A stretch of 64,000 nt of DNA from Terana coerulea (taxonomy: Eukaryota > Basidiomycota > Agaricomycetes > Polyporales > Phanerochaetaceae), in assembly GCA_024811115.1 (NCBI GenBank), contig JAKOGH010000743.1, positions 1 to 64,000 of the forward strand, in the 5' to 3' direction. This document shows, one piece after another, positions 46,765 to 59,900 of the stretch. The translations under genes and the position numbers were made by a program. Every line of letters starts with the position of its first letter. The stretch's first letter is position 1. Below the pieces are notes generated by a model. It worked only from the letters and a program-made list of their open reading frames with translations, searched no databases and was not told where the DNA came from.

Positions 46765-47990
46765 TTAAGCAATCCAGCCCTTCGCCTTGTACTGTTCGAC
46801 AATAGCCGCTGTCGTGTCCCTCAAAGAGCGGTACTTGAGGCCCAAGATGCGCTGGGACTTTGAGTTCTCAAAATCGGCCTGTACGACAGCAGACTTGCGG
46901 TCGAAATCCGTGTACCCCGCAGGGAGGGAAGGGTTAAGCGCATGGGCAGCGTTGACTGTGCATCAACAGTAAGGCGCATGGCGAGGGAACGAAGAAAACA
47001 ATTTGACGTACTGAACTCCTGGTAGAAGAATGCGCCGGCCGAGAGGATGATTCTCTGGTTTTTGGCTTCCTCCTTCTGGAGGGAGAGAACGTGCGCAAGC
47101 GCGGCGTCGCGAACATCCACCCAGGCAAACCTACAAGCAAGACATTGGTCGTGAGCAGCCCGAAAACCGCTCTTGTCAACATCTGAATACATACGCAGCT
47201 TTAGTCACCGTATCACGATCTTTCTGTCCCGCGACGACGCCACGCCAGAATTCCCCAGCGCTGGCGTTCAGCTCCTCTGGCTTGCTGACTTCCTGCAAGA
47301 CCGGTCCAAACACGAAGGGCGGGTTGAGGACCACGACCTCAAAGCCCAGCTTGCCCTCGTTGTCTTCGACGAACTTCCATGCCGCCTTCTCCGCTAACGT
47401 CTTGCTGGCGTTGTACTTGTCCCATGGCGACGCCTTGACACCGTGCTCCTCGACTGCCTTCGGACTGCTCGTGTTCCAGTCTTTTCGGTGAACACTCCGG
47501 CATCGGGGCCACCGAGGGATGCAATGCCGACGATGGAACCCGTGATTACGACGCGCTTCACCGACTTGGTGTACTTAGCGGCCGCTTGCAGCACGCTGAG
47601 AGTGCCGGAAACGGCGGGACGAATCAGTTCTTGAGGATCCTCGAACTGGAAGGTCAAAGGCGACGCCAGATGGGCGATGGCGTCAGCACCCTGAACTGCC
47701 TCCTTAAAGGCCTCTTCCTAGAGGCGAATTTTACAACGGGATGGCGAAATAAGCCACCACTGGTCTCGGTAGGTTTGGTGAAACGTACCTTGGTTATGTC
47801 CTCGACCACAACCACTTCCAACTTGTCCCCATATTGCTTGAACGTCTCCTTCAGATGACCAACCTTGCTCTGTGACCTCACAGTCCCCCCTAACAGAGTA
47901 CCCCTGCTCAAGCAAGGTCTTGACGACCCAGACGGCGACGAAACCATTGGCGCCGGTGACAAGAACCAAGCCTTTGTCAACAGTTGGCAT
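46765..47990 (-). CDS. Extended short-chain dehydrogenase/reductase (DFR/GRE2-like)
   Basis: The start MPTVDKGLVLVTGANGFVAV has the Rossmann GxxGxxA motif, followed by KTLLEQGYSVRG, TVRSQSKVGHLKETFKQYGD, GADAIAHLASPLTFQFEDPQ and VKRVVITGSIVGIASLGG. The YxxxK pair is in SPWDKYNASKTLAEKAAWKF, with VLNPPFVFGPVLQEVSKP downstream and an end at AAIVEQYKAKGWIA. This is an extended SDR of the dihydroflavonol reductase/methylglyoxal reductase group, a cytosolic NADPH enzyme acting on small carbonyls. The frame breaks twice: at a run of six Gs after YSVRG and at a run of four As before DWNTSSPK. Both are one-base length changes in homopolymers, so an assembly error is likely. It is a normal metabolic gene between two PIF1 loci. 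Confidence 0.9.
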
Positions 47991-50900
47991 GATGTTGTTT
48001 GTACGAGAGAAGAGAAGTAGGTGAGGTTGTGGGGACGATGAGAGAAGTGGCTGAGTACGACTATTGGCTCGCATAGGGGGGTTTATACCTGGTCGTTCGG
48101 GCAAAGGCTTCGTCATGACTCAGCCTACGGGCAGGAGGTCGGCGACGCATACCTACATGACAGTACAAATGCGGTGAATGACGAGCTTCCGGTGTGTGTC
48201 AGATTCTCCAAGGCTGTTCCCGGCACGGTACACTTTAGCGAAGATGTGTCGCCAGTAAATGAGAGCAGGTCAGGGCTCCCGAGACTGTCTTTGAGCTGAT
48301 AACGACCGTGAACGTGGGCTCATCTGGCCGTAGCAGTGACGAGGGAAGATTGTGCAAGGTAAGCACAGAGAGCTGGGATGAGATGGCGAATACATGGCTT
48401 TGGATGGTCAAGCTGTAACTTGAAGAGCTCGTTTGATAGCGCTTGTCCAGTGTAACTTAGTCTCCTTGTGGCGTCCCGCTCGCTGATCCGCCATTAAGAT
48501 TTGGGGCGGGGAACTTGCAGTAACTAAAGTTACTCGCGTTAGCCATACTTTGTTCGCATTTCGGATACCTTCTAGTATGTGATTCTCGTCAGTTGCAGTC
48601 ATGTTTGGGCTACTAGCTTTCTCGTCAACTGTGCAAGTTTGCGCATACATTTTCCAACCTCCTGGTGTTGACAATTACGCGTAATATCGAGGACCGACTG
48701 AGGGGTAGTATTAGACGCTTACGTCGATCCGACTAAGTAGAACAGAGTACGCACGAGATAGGCCCGAGCTACTAGGCAGTCCTCGGCCATGATAAGAAGT
48801 GTTGACCGCGCCCGACACACTAATGGTGCTTTCCACCGATGCGCATAGTCGGCGGCCGTAGCCGGTGGACCGCAGTGGCTTAGAATAGCTTCATATAGAC
48901 ACTTACGGGTTAGAAACACCAAGCACTAGACTAACGGACAAAACGTGTAAACGACGGTTGCTCACCTAGCTGGGCACTCTGTGTAATTGATTGTGGCGCG
49001 GTGTTTCGGGCAGCTGGGTGACGCGTCGCCCGAGGCACCCGGGCAAGGTATGACGACGACTCGTTCCGCTAAACTAGCGCAATATTAGTCTTGTACGAGT
49101 TGCGAGGGTTTGTGAGCGGTGAAGGATTTCGGAAGATGCCGATCATGTGATCACGTTGATGTGATGTAAACGCGCTACCACGACGCGTCTCGAAGTCTTT
49201 CTATGACTGTCCCGCAGCTAAACACTGTCAAAAGACTGAATATTCAACTCTCTGAAGGGGTAGAAAGTGACTGAGGAGAGTTTGCGTAGCAAGTTCTTGG
49301 TGCGCTTTTTCAGTTGAATACATGTCCTCTTCTGCTGAACCTTGTGATGGTGTAGGTTATCTATTTAGATGCTCGGGCAAGGGCCTCAAGACATCACTGA
49401 AAGTTGGTGCGGTGCCTTTTGTAATGATTTGGAGACACTCAGTCAGTCCACCTGCATCCTGCTTGGATTTGTAGTCATTTGATTCTCATTTGTTGAAGCT
49501 TACCGAGAAAAATCACTGGTATTGACTGCACAGTAGTTGTAAAGTATAAATAATAACACTATTGCACAGGAATGATACATATGCAGCAATAGAATATGCT
49601 ATGTGCTCTACCATACTCATCCATGCCTGAAATCAGCACTGGCCGAAGCTGATTAAGGGAGGCCCATGCGCATCTATTTCCTAATTGGGCGAAATGCTTC
49701 ACCTCTCCAAAGCGCTCGCGACCCGGTGCAGACTATATACAAGGTTTGGATCGACTGTCATCCGACCTTTTATAGTCAGCTACGGAGACTAGCGCAATAT
49801 ACACCTTCGTAGTCTCAAGCTCCGCATAATGTGTGTTTCATCAAACATCCTTGTCGTCGTACTCCAGCTTCATCGCCACCAGGCTCCATACGATCCATCT
49901 TCTCCTGTAGCAGCGACGAGGATAATCCGCCCGTGCTCTTCGGCTGCAGCCATACTCGTTTAGTACAGGTGCACGCCGTTCATGGCAAATGTCTTGGGTT
50001 GTGAGGGAGTAAAGGCCCAGTGAACGTTGCCGAGCTTGTGGAAGAGTGTCAGCACTCTAACGCCGAGAGTTTGTCAAAATGTAGTGTCTCCAGCATGCGC
50101 TTCGGGCAGGCATGTTGTCATAAGAAGTACTCTCTGTGCAGCCATGTAGACGGCAGGCCAGCCTTCATCCTTTGACATTCGAAAATTGTATGTCTGACGC
50201 GAGGTGGTTCGTCGAGAAAGGCGTGGTCGACGCGGGAAAAATCGGCCCTGATAGTCACAACCTAGCGGCGTATGTTCATAGGTCGCTACGACAGCAGAAT
50301 AAAGGTAAGAGCGCACCTCTTCCGGGAGTCTCTTCTGCAGTCCCTCGAACCTAACTAGTGCTGAGGGCATCCTCCATAACATCGAGAACTTCGTTGTGTA
50401 AATCCTTGCCAGCCATGGCGAGATCAGAACAGGCCAGCTTGGTCATCCAACGACAGGCAACGAAGTTCTCCTCACACTAGGCCGCTCGAAGACTGCCACC
50501 AAATGTGAACTATGTGGTTAGCACCAATCAACACCTCCAATTGAGCAAAAAACGCACCAGGGCCTACACTCCCCATATCCATCACAATGAGTCACTCCGG
50601 GCCTAGCTATGAAGACTTCGCGCCAGGAATAAAGCCCCTCAGGCCTCAGGCTTCAAGCTTCAGGCTTCAAGTCGCGTTGGGATTGGGAAGAGGCGAAGCC
50701 AATTATGAAAGGAAAGAGTCACCTGAAAGACGCTGCGTTGGCTTACGTTGGCTTGCTTATTCAAACGCCCGCCAAACGTGCGCTCCCCGGACCGGATTGG
50801 CTCTGCGTTGACTCGAGTGGCCACCGCTGGTTGCACCATCACTATTAGAACTACTCCCAGCTCTGAACCGCATATAGGCAGCAGAAAAACTAAACACTAT

Positions 50901-51228
50901 ATGCCGCACATTGTGTGTGTGACCACGGCGTATGTTTTCACGTCACTACTATACCCCTCTCGTATTTCTACAAGCAGTGTAGAGACCAGTGGCTTGTCAC
51001 GCCTGCCCCGCAGCCCCTAAAGCGACACATCTGCGAAGCCATCTCCCCAAAGTAAGTCAGCCCAATATATAAGTGATATGCATGCTTTCTGAAACCGTCG
51101 TGCAAGTATCGGCGGCCATGGTGGTGTTCTGGGATGACAGTGAACGTAAGTGCGCTTTGCACATGCGTTCAACGCGTAGTTTTGAATAGATGGGCGAGGT
51201 TACTCACTGAGTTATAGGTTTTAACGCC
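47991..51228. other. Long gene-poor stretch before PIF1 locus D
   Basis: No gene can be supported. A minus-strand series near 49970-50480 (KLGNVHWAFTPSQPKTFAMN and MTKLACSDLAMAGKDLHNEV) may be remnants of an unrecognised gene. A micro-repeat of CAGGCTTCAAG lies at 50641-50670. Plus-strand pieces at about 50930-51050 and 51110-51145 (AAMVVFWDD) precede donor sites and may be upstream exons of locus D. Confidence 0.45.
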
Positions 51229-53428
51229 ATGCTAGGGACTACTGACGATGATTCAGAGTTTCCCATCGCGAAGGTCGCGTCGGCACATCTGCAAGAACCT
51301 GTAGGACCGGTCAAACTATCGGAAGAACAGAAGTTGGTCCTCAACAAAGTAAAAGCTCGCCAGAATGTTTTCTTCACTGGATCTGCCGGCGTAGGCAAGT
51401 CCTTGCTGTTGACCCAGGTCACCAGCTGGTGCCAGAGTAGGAGGATCAAAAACTCCAAGCTGGCCGTCACAGCCTCCACAGGCATGGCCTCTTTGAACAT
51501 CGGAGGCACCACGCTGCACTCGTTTGCTGGGATCGGATTGGGTACAGAAGATGTCGACTACTTGCTAATCTCTATCTTGGGCCGCAAGAACTTTCTGGCG
51601 ATGAAGAAAGGGAGCCACGACGGAGACCGACCATACGAGAGCCCGAGTGTGGTGAAGAGATGGAGGAACTGTGAAGTCCTGATCATAGACGAAAGTACGT
51701 CCGCGTGACTTACAAAGTTATCCTGCGTTTTGAAGAAGACGTTAATTGGGGGAGCAGTATCTATGATTGACGGCTATCTCTTCGACAAACTCGTGAGTTC
51801 ATGACTGTCTCGTTCCGTTATCATGTGCGCTCATGATCAGTATAGGAGTGCATTGCCAGATTCATAAGACGTAACACCCAGCCTTTTGGTGGCATTCAGG
51901 TGGCTACAGTTCCTCACTATGCTATCTTCTTAGTCATCACTAAGGCGGCCGGCTCACTGCAGCTCGTAGTTTGTGGAGACTTCTTGCAGTTACCTCCAGT
52001 CCAAGATGGGGTACCCCCGGTGCCGTTTGCGTTCGAAGCAAAGAGCTGGGATCGTTGTCTTGGAAGACCAATATTATTGAAGACTGTCTTCCGACAGAAG
52101 GAAGAAGGTTTGTCGTCCCTTATTTTGCTTCGCGCTGTGATCACCTAATCACTATCACCCAGATTATATTCAAATGCTTAACCAGATGCGCATGGGCGAG
52201 CTTACACCGGAGACTGTTAGAGTGTTTCGAGAGCTGTCGAGGCCAATAGTGTATACAGACGGGATTGAGCCCACTGATTTGTGGGTGTATTCATTGCTCA
52301 GATACCTGTGCTAGCTGCTAATATACGATGCATTCATGAGATTTTCCACAAGAGATGAGGTCGACGCGAAGAATCTGCTCATGCTATCTCAAATCAAAGA
52401 AGATCTGCGCGTGCACAAGTCTGAAGACCAAAAAGGATGGGATGTAAACCGGGCCGAAATTGGTGACGACGCCTTTTCAAAGCTCTGGACAGAATGCAGG
52501 CTCCTCAGGAGCTCCCATCCAAAGTGAGCGACTTGCTTAACAATTGGACACATGAGCGTAGCCGACACTCACTCTGCTCTAGGTCGGTGCTCAAGTTATG
52601 CTCATCAAGGTATGGATAGCTTGGCTGGAAGATGTGATTATCGCTAACTCTCACCAAGAACCTCGTCCAGGGCAAATTGGTGAACGGCTCCGTGGGGAAG
52701 GTCATTGGGTATTGCACGGCAGACCATGCGCAACACATGCCGAACGTACACGTTGGCGTCGCTTGGGATCTCACAGCTCTTTCTGGGATTGAATTCAGAA
52801 AGCAAAGCGTGATCGACGCTGCCATGGCCGAGTACAATCACTGGATCAACGATCCAAGAGAGTGGCCCATCGTCAGATTCAGCATCGGGAAAGCGAGGAA
52901 CCCCTCTTATGCGAATATTCTATGCGTGCCACAGACGTTTGTGGCAATCAATTCCGGTGGACATGGTATACCTGCGGCGTTCCGGAAACAGGTATGTAGG
53001 AATCCATGCATTGGTGCAAGGACTTCATGGATACTCTTCTTGCACAGGTACCTCTCATTCTTGCATGGGCACTCAGCGTACACAAAAGCCAAGGACAGAC
53101 CCTCCAACGAGTTCGGGTTGACTTGAATCGTGTATTCGCGCCAGGTCAAGGTACGACGAAGTGTTTCCATTGTGACCTATCTATTCCATGTTCACCTGCC
53201 TCGATCAGCGTATGTCGCCCTCTCTCGATGCACAAGTTTGGATACACTCGAAGTTCATAATTTTGACCCCAACAAGTAGGTCTACCTGCCTTCAGCTAAC
53301 CATCGTACACTGACCAGTGTGATAGAGTCCTTGCACATCCACGCGTGATTGCATGGCTCGATCGGCTTGACAGACCTCAAGACGAAGTGGATGAACTGCT
53401 GGACTTCTGGCCTGAACTGCAGCCTTGA
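51229..53428 (+). CDS. PIF1-family DNA helicase (locus D)
   Basis: The helicase begins after [16 protein letters not shown] with [20 protein letters not shown], Walker [34 protein letters not shown], Walker [85 protein letters not shown] and, across an intron, [15 protein letters not shown] with the end [20 protein letters not shown]. Its closest relative here is locus A (NFDPNK and AHPRVI near the end, GYLFDKL). The true start is uncertain, and upstream exons may exist. The arginine finger region is intact (ALSRC). A stop follows SSHPK at about 52525, which I read as being inside an intron. Confidence 0.83.
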
Positions 53429-53670
53429 ACCTCCTCAGCTTCGTTAGCAATGCGTGGCACCCCTATCTCATCTTAACTTATCCCTGAATCTCTAGAACAT
53501 TTGCAGATGGAATTTTGTTATTCTCTCGGAATCTATTCACCTTAGTACTATCTATAGTTACACGTAGCATAATCGATTGGACTTAACTGGTACAAAACAT
53601 TACTGCAGAAATATGTCCGGTCTCCCTAGAACTAACCATTACGCCGAAGACAAGAAGTCTGTTAGGAGCG
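53429..53670. other. Convergent intergenic region
   Basis: This is the 3' side of both PIF1 locus D and the AAA ATPase gene. Nothing is recognised. Confidence 0.5.
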
Positions 53671-55963
53671 TCATATCAGGGATGGCGCCGCGGCCCGCTC
53701 TTCCTTTGCCATCCGCCAGTCATTCATAACATCCAACACTGCATCGACATGCTCGATCAGCAGAGGTGATCCCTCGTCCATCGCCACTGACTTCGCCGTT
53801 CCGATCGCGTTCTTGATCTGCAACAGTGATAGTAGTCAGTAACGGGTATGCACCCACACACCGTGAGGGTAAGCTCACCTGCCGGCCATTCAAAGGCTTC
53901 TCAGCCAGACGATCCAGATCCTCGGTATTAACGTCTGATTCTTGAACACCAGCTTTAGCGAAGAACGTCGTCCAGATGGCCTTCCGCGCGGTGTAGTCGA
54001 GGTCGGGGTACTTGACACAGAAGTGGATACGACCTGTAAAGTAATAAGCGCCACTACACGGTACGAAGTGGGCTGAACACTGACTCTCGAACGCTGGGTC
54101 GCATTGCTCCACCATGTTGGTCGTGAATATGAGAATGCCGCGATAGTACTCCACTTGCGTCAGGAAGATCGAGACGAGCGCGTTCCTCGAGACGTCCGTC
54201 GTGCTCCGGGCCTGCAGGAAGACGTCTGCCTCGTCGAGCAGCAGCACCGCGTCCCACTGCTGCGCCAGCTTGAGTGCGCGCGAGAAGGAATCCAGCACGT
54301 CTTTCGGCACCGTCCCCAGGTCGCCTGCGCTGATGCTGTAGAGCGGGCGGTGTGTCAGTTCGGCGACGGCCTCGGCGGTCAGCGTCTTGCCGCAGCCGGG
54401 GTTGCCGCAGAGCAGTCCGATGAGGCCCTTGCCCTTGCCAGCGACGATGTCGTCGAAGTGCTCGGAGCGGGTCCTGTGTTGCTTTACCAGAGCGCGGATG
54501 AATCTCTTCTTCTTGGGCTCAAGTACGAGTCGGTCAAACGGTTCGTCGGACCAATCAATCTCTCCTATACGATCCAATGCAAATCCACCTAAACATGACA
54601 ACAAGTCAGTATTGGCGACTACTGGTAAGTTGACCAATGTACCCCAGGTGTTTGTAGCAAAGCAGAATCCCAGGAGGACAGGCGAGCATAACATGTAGTC
54701 ATCGTCGGTCAGCGCATCCTTGTCGAGTTGACTCCACACCGAACAGACGAGTTCGTTATTCGGTTGGAACGAGCGAAATGCGCCGTGATCGATCATGACG
54801 CGATGATCCATCTTGCAGAGATTGGGAAGTGCCGTGAGTATACACACCTGGTCCAGAGAGCAAGCAGTGAGCACGTACTGTATTCTTAACGAGCTGCGTT
54901 TGTCCCATCATGTTCTTCGTCTCTACCACCGCCGAACCATGATGCTGACAGTAGTGGCTGTCCTTGAGACTCACGAATAGCTTCCCCGGCGAATGGCGTG
55001 TTCGCGAAGAGTGTCCTTGTCTTCTCGATACTCTAATGGGCATACCGAAAAGTCCGAGAGCTTGCGACTACCTTCGTAACCTTTGATGGTGAGGTTTTCT
55101 CGGGCATAACCAAACGTTGTGCTGCTCTCCTTGATAATCACATCGCACGACAAGCAGGCAACTGGCTGGTTCCGTTCATCCGTCTCATAACTGAACCTCT
55201 GCACGAGTAGTATCCGGGCCTGTTCGGTGTACGGATGTTTGGCGTAGACATACGTCTTGGGAGGAACAGAGCCCAAAGGAGCTCGTATGTGATGCTGCCG
55301 TGCGATAGCAGGTCGTCGTATTCGGAGATCGTCGTCGTAAGGTCTTCTACGATGTACTGCAGCGCGATTTGGATGTCTTCGATCAAGTCTGTATCCGGCG
55401 TTTCCTTCGTTTGTTCTTCAGCTAGCTTCTCTTGCAGCTTGAAGCGTGAGTAGAAGAAGAGGTTGGGATCAGTCTGAAACACAAGTGCTGTCAGACATAT
55501 CTCAGTATCGAGAGCTTTTTGCGTACCGTAGGATGCCGCCGGGAAAAGCGTAATCCTTCAACGTGCTGGTTGATCTCGATGAGAAGATCGCACAGCCCAC
55601 CGCTCATAACATCGACCTCAGTACGCGAGTACTGGCCTCTCGAGTTGATGACCCGCCGCACAACCAGAGTCGGCCTCTTCTTGCCTATCTTCTTCTGAGT
55701 CGCTGACTTCGAGGTTTTCCGAAGGCAAGTCGAAAATGTCCTCCTGTGGGGTGCAATCGTATTGTTCACATATGTCTACAATGAATGAGTTCCGATGTGC
55801 TTACTGGTTGAAGCTGTTATGCACATCGACATCGTGAGTTACTGCAACATGTAAGCAAGGCAGATTGCTTCACTTACTACTCGTCATAGCGTGCAATGGG
55901 GACGCGAGATGGCTCGGCAGCGTTGTCAGTGGTCTGTATGATCTGAGGCGGAGATGCTGCCAT
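53671..55963 (-). CDS. AAA ATPase with DUF7025 N-terminal domain
   Basis: The start MAASPPQIIQTTDNAAEPSR at 55963 is followed by a basic stretch (KKIGKKRPTLVVRRVINSRG) and EINQHVEGLRF, then QYIVEDLTTTISEYDDLLSH, KTYVYAKHPYTEQARILLVQ and a region with GYARENLTIKGYEGSRKLSD, typical of DUF7025. The ATPase has GLIGLLCGNPGCGKTLTAEA (Walker A), AVLLLDEADVFLQARS (Walker B) and ALVSIFLTQVEYYRGILIFT with TNMVEQCDPAFES (sensor 1 and arginine region). After introns come GRIHFCVKYPDLDYTARKAI and a lid ending RMAKEERAAAPSLI. This is a large fungal family of unknown cellular role, often expanded and often next to other NTPase genes. The splice phases that I checked fit. Confidence 0.9.
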
Positions 55964-56913
55964 ATGGTCGGAGGGTCAAGAAGAAGTTTGTCGGCCTTCA
56001 GGAGGATATAGCGTGGATAGCTCTGGGGCTACTGGGGCACAACCGATCTGTGCGAGTGTCGTTGTAAGTGCTCCGAGGAGTATGAGCTGAAGTACTGCAG
56101 TAGATTCTATCAGGCATGATGCTATGCAGGAGCCGCAGGGCCACGTTCCATGAGTCAGGGTGGGAAAATGGGTGCTTCAGGACAGCATTCATTGGCTTAA
56201 CGGATTCGTATGTCGGACCAAGGGGGAGGAGGGGCGAGGAGGCTGTACGGCTCGGGGTCCTGCATCAATGCGGTACCTGCTTTAAGCGCTAATCAAAGCA
56301 ATAAGCACGGCCCCGGGACAGTGCTACAACCCAGCCTGCCGAATGCATTCCACTGTCTTGCGCTCACTGCTGCTTACAACCACATACACTGCATCTGCTT
56401 CCAAGGCTGTCGCTAGGTTATTGCATGCCCTCGGTTCCCAGGGGCTGGCCCTCACTTTACTAAACAAACCCATTCTGCTCAGGCAACCAACGATCCCGGT
56501 CAACGCCCACACAAAGATCAAGAAATCTAATTGGAGTGGATCTTCCTGTACCAGATGTATTCTCACAGGTAAGATCACTGCTTGCACGGTTCCTCGCCCG
56601 GACTAAGTAACGCACATATCAGGATGGTATACTTGGAAACCTTGTACAAGACCCTGACTGGCGCACGCTGTACCGCCCCTACTTGATGCACGCCTGAAGC
56701 TTCCCTTCAACCTCATTGATCATATGATGTATGGAACATAATGCCCGAGTCTTTGACCAATGCTAGGCAAAGCAACTAGACACTCTCTTCCGTTCAAATA
56801 ACCAAGCCGCAAGCCTGGTTGGTGAAACTCCGCGTTCAAGCCTCGGCGGCACACTGCACTCTTACACGCTTACTTCCACAGATTCGAGCAAAGCTACCTG
56901 TGACCTGCCGTGC
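55964..56913. promoter_or_regulatory. Bidirectional intergenic region between AAA and NACHT genes
   Basis: The two NTPase genes start at its ends and point outwards. No gene is supported inside it. It shares CCCATTCTGCTCAGGCA (near 56469) with the spacer after PIF1 locus C (near 46409). Confidence 0.45.
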
Positions 56914-59900
56914 ATGTCTGCGACTCCAGATTCGACTGTGGCAAAACCAGCGTATCGTACACCCGTTCACTGTTGATTACGCTCCGTGCTGATCTGTTGA
57001 TTACTTCAGAACCGAGTCGACGTTCCAGCGTGCGCTCTTCAACTATGTCCAAGGCCTACCGCCGGAGAAACGTGAGAAGAACAAGAAGTTCATCGATGTG
57101 TGCTCGAAGGACGCTTCCTCTGCGTCCGCAGAGAGTCTCAACGACTCCCTAAAGGAATTGGACGCGAAACGGAACCAAAAGATGTCGGTGGTCATGAAAA
57201 TATTTAAGAAAGTCGTGGGTGCTTTGAGGGACTACGATGCCATTATCAACGCCCTAGGTAAGCCTCACAGTTGTTCTGCCATTTGCTTTTGGCTGTGGAT
57301 CTCATGCATCGCTAGCATCCGCGGATCCAATGCCAACGGCGATTATATGGGGCACACTGAGTGTGGTTATCAACGTGAGTCCTCGATTGAGCGTGAATCA
57401 CAAAAGCAAGATGCTTACTAGAAACACGACTCTTCCTATCTTTTCACAGGCTGCCCACCGGAGTTTTGAGATATTTGACACGATTAAGAGCGAGCTACGC
57501 GATCTGGCGCATGAATTGGAGAAGATCGCGGAGTATGACAGCCTTTTTGGCGAACACCGCAAGCTTCAGGAGTGCATCACGAGCTCATATGTGAACATGT
57601 TCCGGTTCTGGAGCAGGGTGTATGAAGAGCTCGACAAACCTAGTGAGTGTTACCAGAAGGTTTACAGGAAGTCATGCTCATTGAGCCCTTATCGTACAAA
57701 TTGCAGGCCTCAAAACCAAGCTCTCGCTATTCTTCTCAAACAGTACGAAGGAATTGAATGACATTATCGGTGATATGCAGAAGGATGCAACCCGGATTGA
57801 GACGGAAGCAGAACTCATTTCGGAGAAACTGCATCAGGAAGAGAGAGCAAGAGCTGAGGAGGAAAGACGGAAGGCAGAAGAGGAGAGGAAAAGGACGGAT
57901 GAAGATAGGCTGTTGGAAGAGAAGGAGCGGGAGAGGGCCGAGCAAGAGAGAGCGGCGCAATCGGCATGGCGCAGCAAACAGAACGAGGAGCAATTGGGTA
58001 TGCAGACTTAATTTGCGATACCTCAATCAAGCTAATGTATTTGCAGAGCAAACTGTACGCGACTGGCTCCGGAAACAGACGGTAACATCTGCGAATCAGG
58101 ACAAGATACCAAGACTTCAAGGAGCAGCGCTCGGACCGAACCTGCAACTGGCTCTTCCAGCATCCTGCGTACTCAGAGTGGCGATCTGGAAGCACAACCC
58201 TCAACACTCTCTGGCTGAGCGCTCCACCGGGGTCTGGCAAGTCATTTCTCTGCACACGCATGCTCGAGTTCTTCGAGACGGAGGAGCCAGATACCCCTTC
58301 GCCTATCACTTTTACCGGTTCGACGAACCCACGAAAGCTGCAGATGTCCTGCGGCATCTGGCCAACCAGCTCTTCGGCCGGCTCGCTCTGCCTTCGTCAT
58401 CTGCCACACTTCTGCAGGATCTGGCAGCCATTGTCAAGCGGGAGGCTGATATCGGTGCACTAGAGTGCTCGCGCCAGATTATTACTGCGCTCGTCAAGGA
58501 CCTTTCTGCGGTGTACTTTTTCATCGATGGTGTTGACGAGGAGTCGGCGACAGACAGGTGGAAAGAGGTGGTCAGAGTGCTTGATACCATACAGAGCCTT
58601 GCGCGGACCTTCCCCACGGCGGTCCGCCTCTGGTGCAGCAGTCAGCCCGTCCCGTGCGTGCACACTAGGTTCAACGGCAAGGCCCTGTCCGTCGATATCA
58701 AAGAAGAAGTGAAGAAGGATATGAGGACGTACCTCGAGGAGAAGTTGGACAACCTGGAAGTGCCTACCTCGGACAGAGATGCTCTTCTTGACGAACTTCA
58801 AGGACGGGCGCTGAGCAACTTCTTGTGGGCCAAGTACATCGTTGAAGACCTATCAGAGGCAGACAGCCCAGCAGATATGAAGCGTATCGTTCGCGAAGGC
58901 CCGACGTCGCTGGACGACTACTACATGAGATTTTTCCGAAACATCCAGGCGAAGGATCGTCTTCTGGTTTGGTAGGTGCAATTTTCCTCCATTCTGCTGT
59001 GCGCTCATGTGTACCGCATCATATAGCTACGTATACTCCCTTGTTGCGTCAGCGCGGCGGCCTTTGAAGATGGGCGAGCTTCGAGAAGCCATTGGCATGC
59101 TCAAGAGCCGAGATTCGCGGCATGGGACCGGAGGCACGCCTTCTCTGAACCCGGACGAGATGCCATTTCCTACGAGACTGTCGAAGCTGTTCGCTCCCCT
59201 CATTGAGACCGAAGGCGACAACGAGAACCCGGAGCCGAACGGCAGAGTGTGTCGACTGTACCACTCGACAGTCCTCGATTTCCTCCGCAGGAACCCGACA
59301 CTCTTGTGTTCGCCAACTGGGTCCTCGACGGTTCCGGCCTCTCAACTTCGTAGAGGCACCGCTCTGCGGATCTGCCCAAGCATCATGGCAGATGCGTGCT
59401 TGCTCTACTTGTCTCAGGCCAAATATTCCACACTGCTGCACCGGAAGGATAGCGATTGGTTTGATAGCGAAGGCCAGCCTGTGGATCAACATCCGTTTCT
59501 CACGTATTGCGCAAAATATTGGGACAAGCATCTCGATTCGATGCAGCTGGAAGCTCTCTGTGAGACCGGTACTGACGATCCAGTCAATCTCAGAGAACAA
59601 TTCCACGATCGGATAGTCCATTTCCTTACGTCGCCCAATTTTCAAACCTGTATCCAAGTTCAAAGCCTATGGGTCGACTACTACTTTGGTCGCTTCTTCC
59701 CCGAGAACTTGGACGATGGTCGACTGTATGTCCGCCGCGTCTTCCCGGACTGGCTCAGCAAAGATGACCATGGGAAATATCTCGACGGCCAGCGGTTCGT
59801 TCGAGATTACCAGCGCTTCTTGTTCGACTGGAGGGAAGCGTTGGACTGTGTCATTTGTTACCAACCCTGGTGTCTTTTCAGGATGTATGGCGGCGAGGTC

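Noticed and set aside
50074..50382. Minus-strand frame with RLPEEVRSYLYSAVVATYEH
   Set aside because: Possible remnant exon, but the neighbouring pieces do not join in phase and no family was recognised.
29631..53428. Reading the PIF1 cluster as Helitron transposons
   Set aside because: No Rep/HUH domain is seen, no CTRR hairpin ends were found, and the helicase motifs ([18 protein letters not shown]) look like cellular PIF1.
56469..56485. CCCATTCTGCTCAGGCA shared with about 46409
   Set aside because: The match is only 17 bases with weak similarity around it; too little to call a repeat family.
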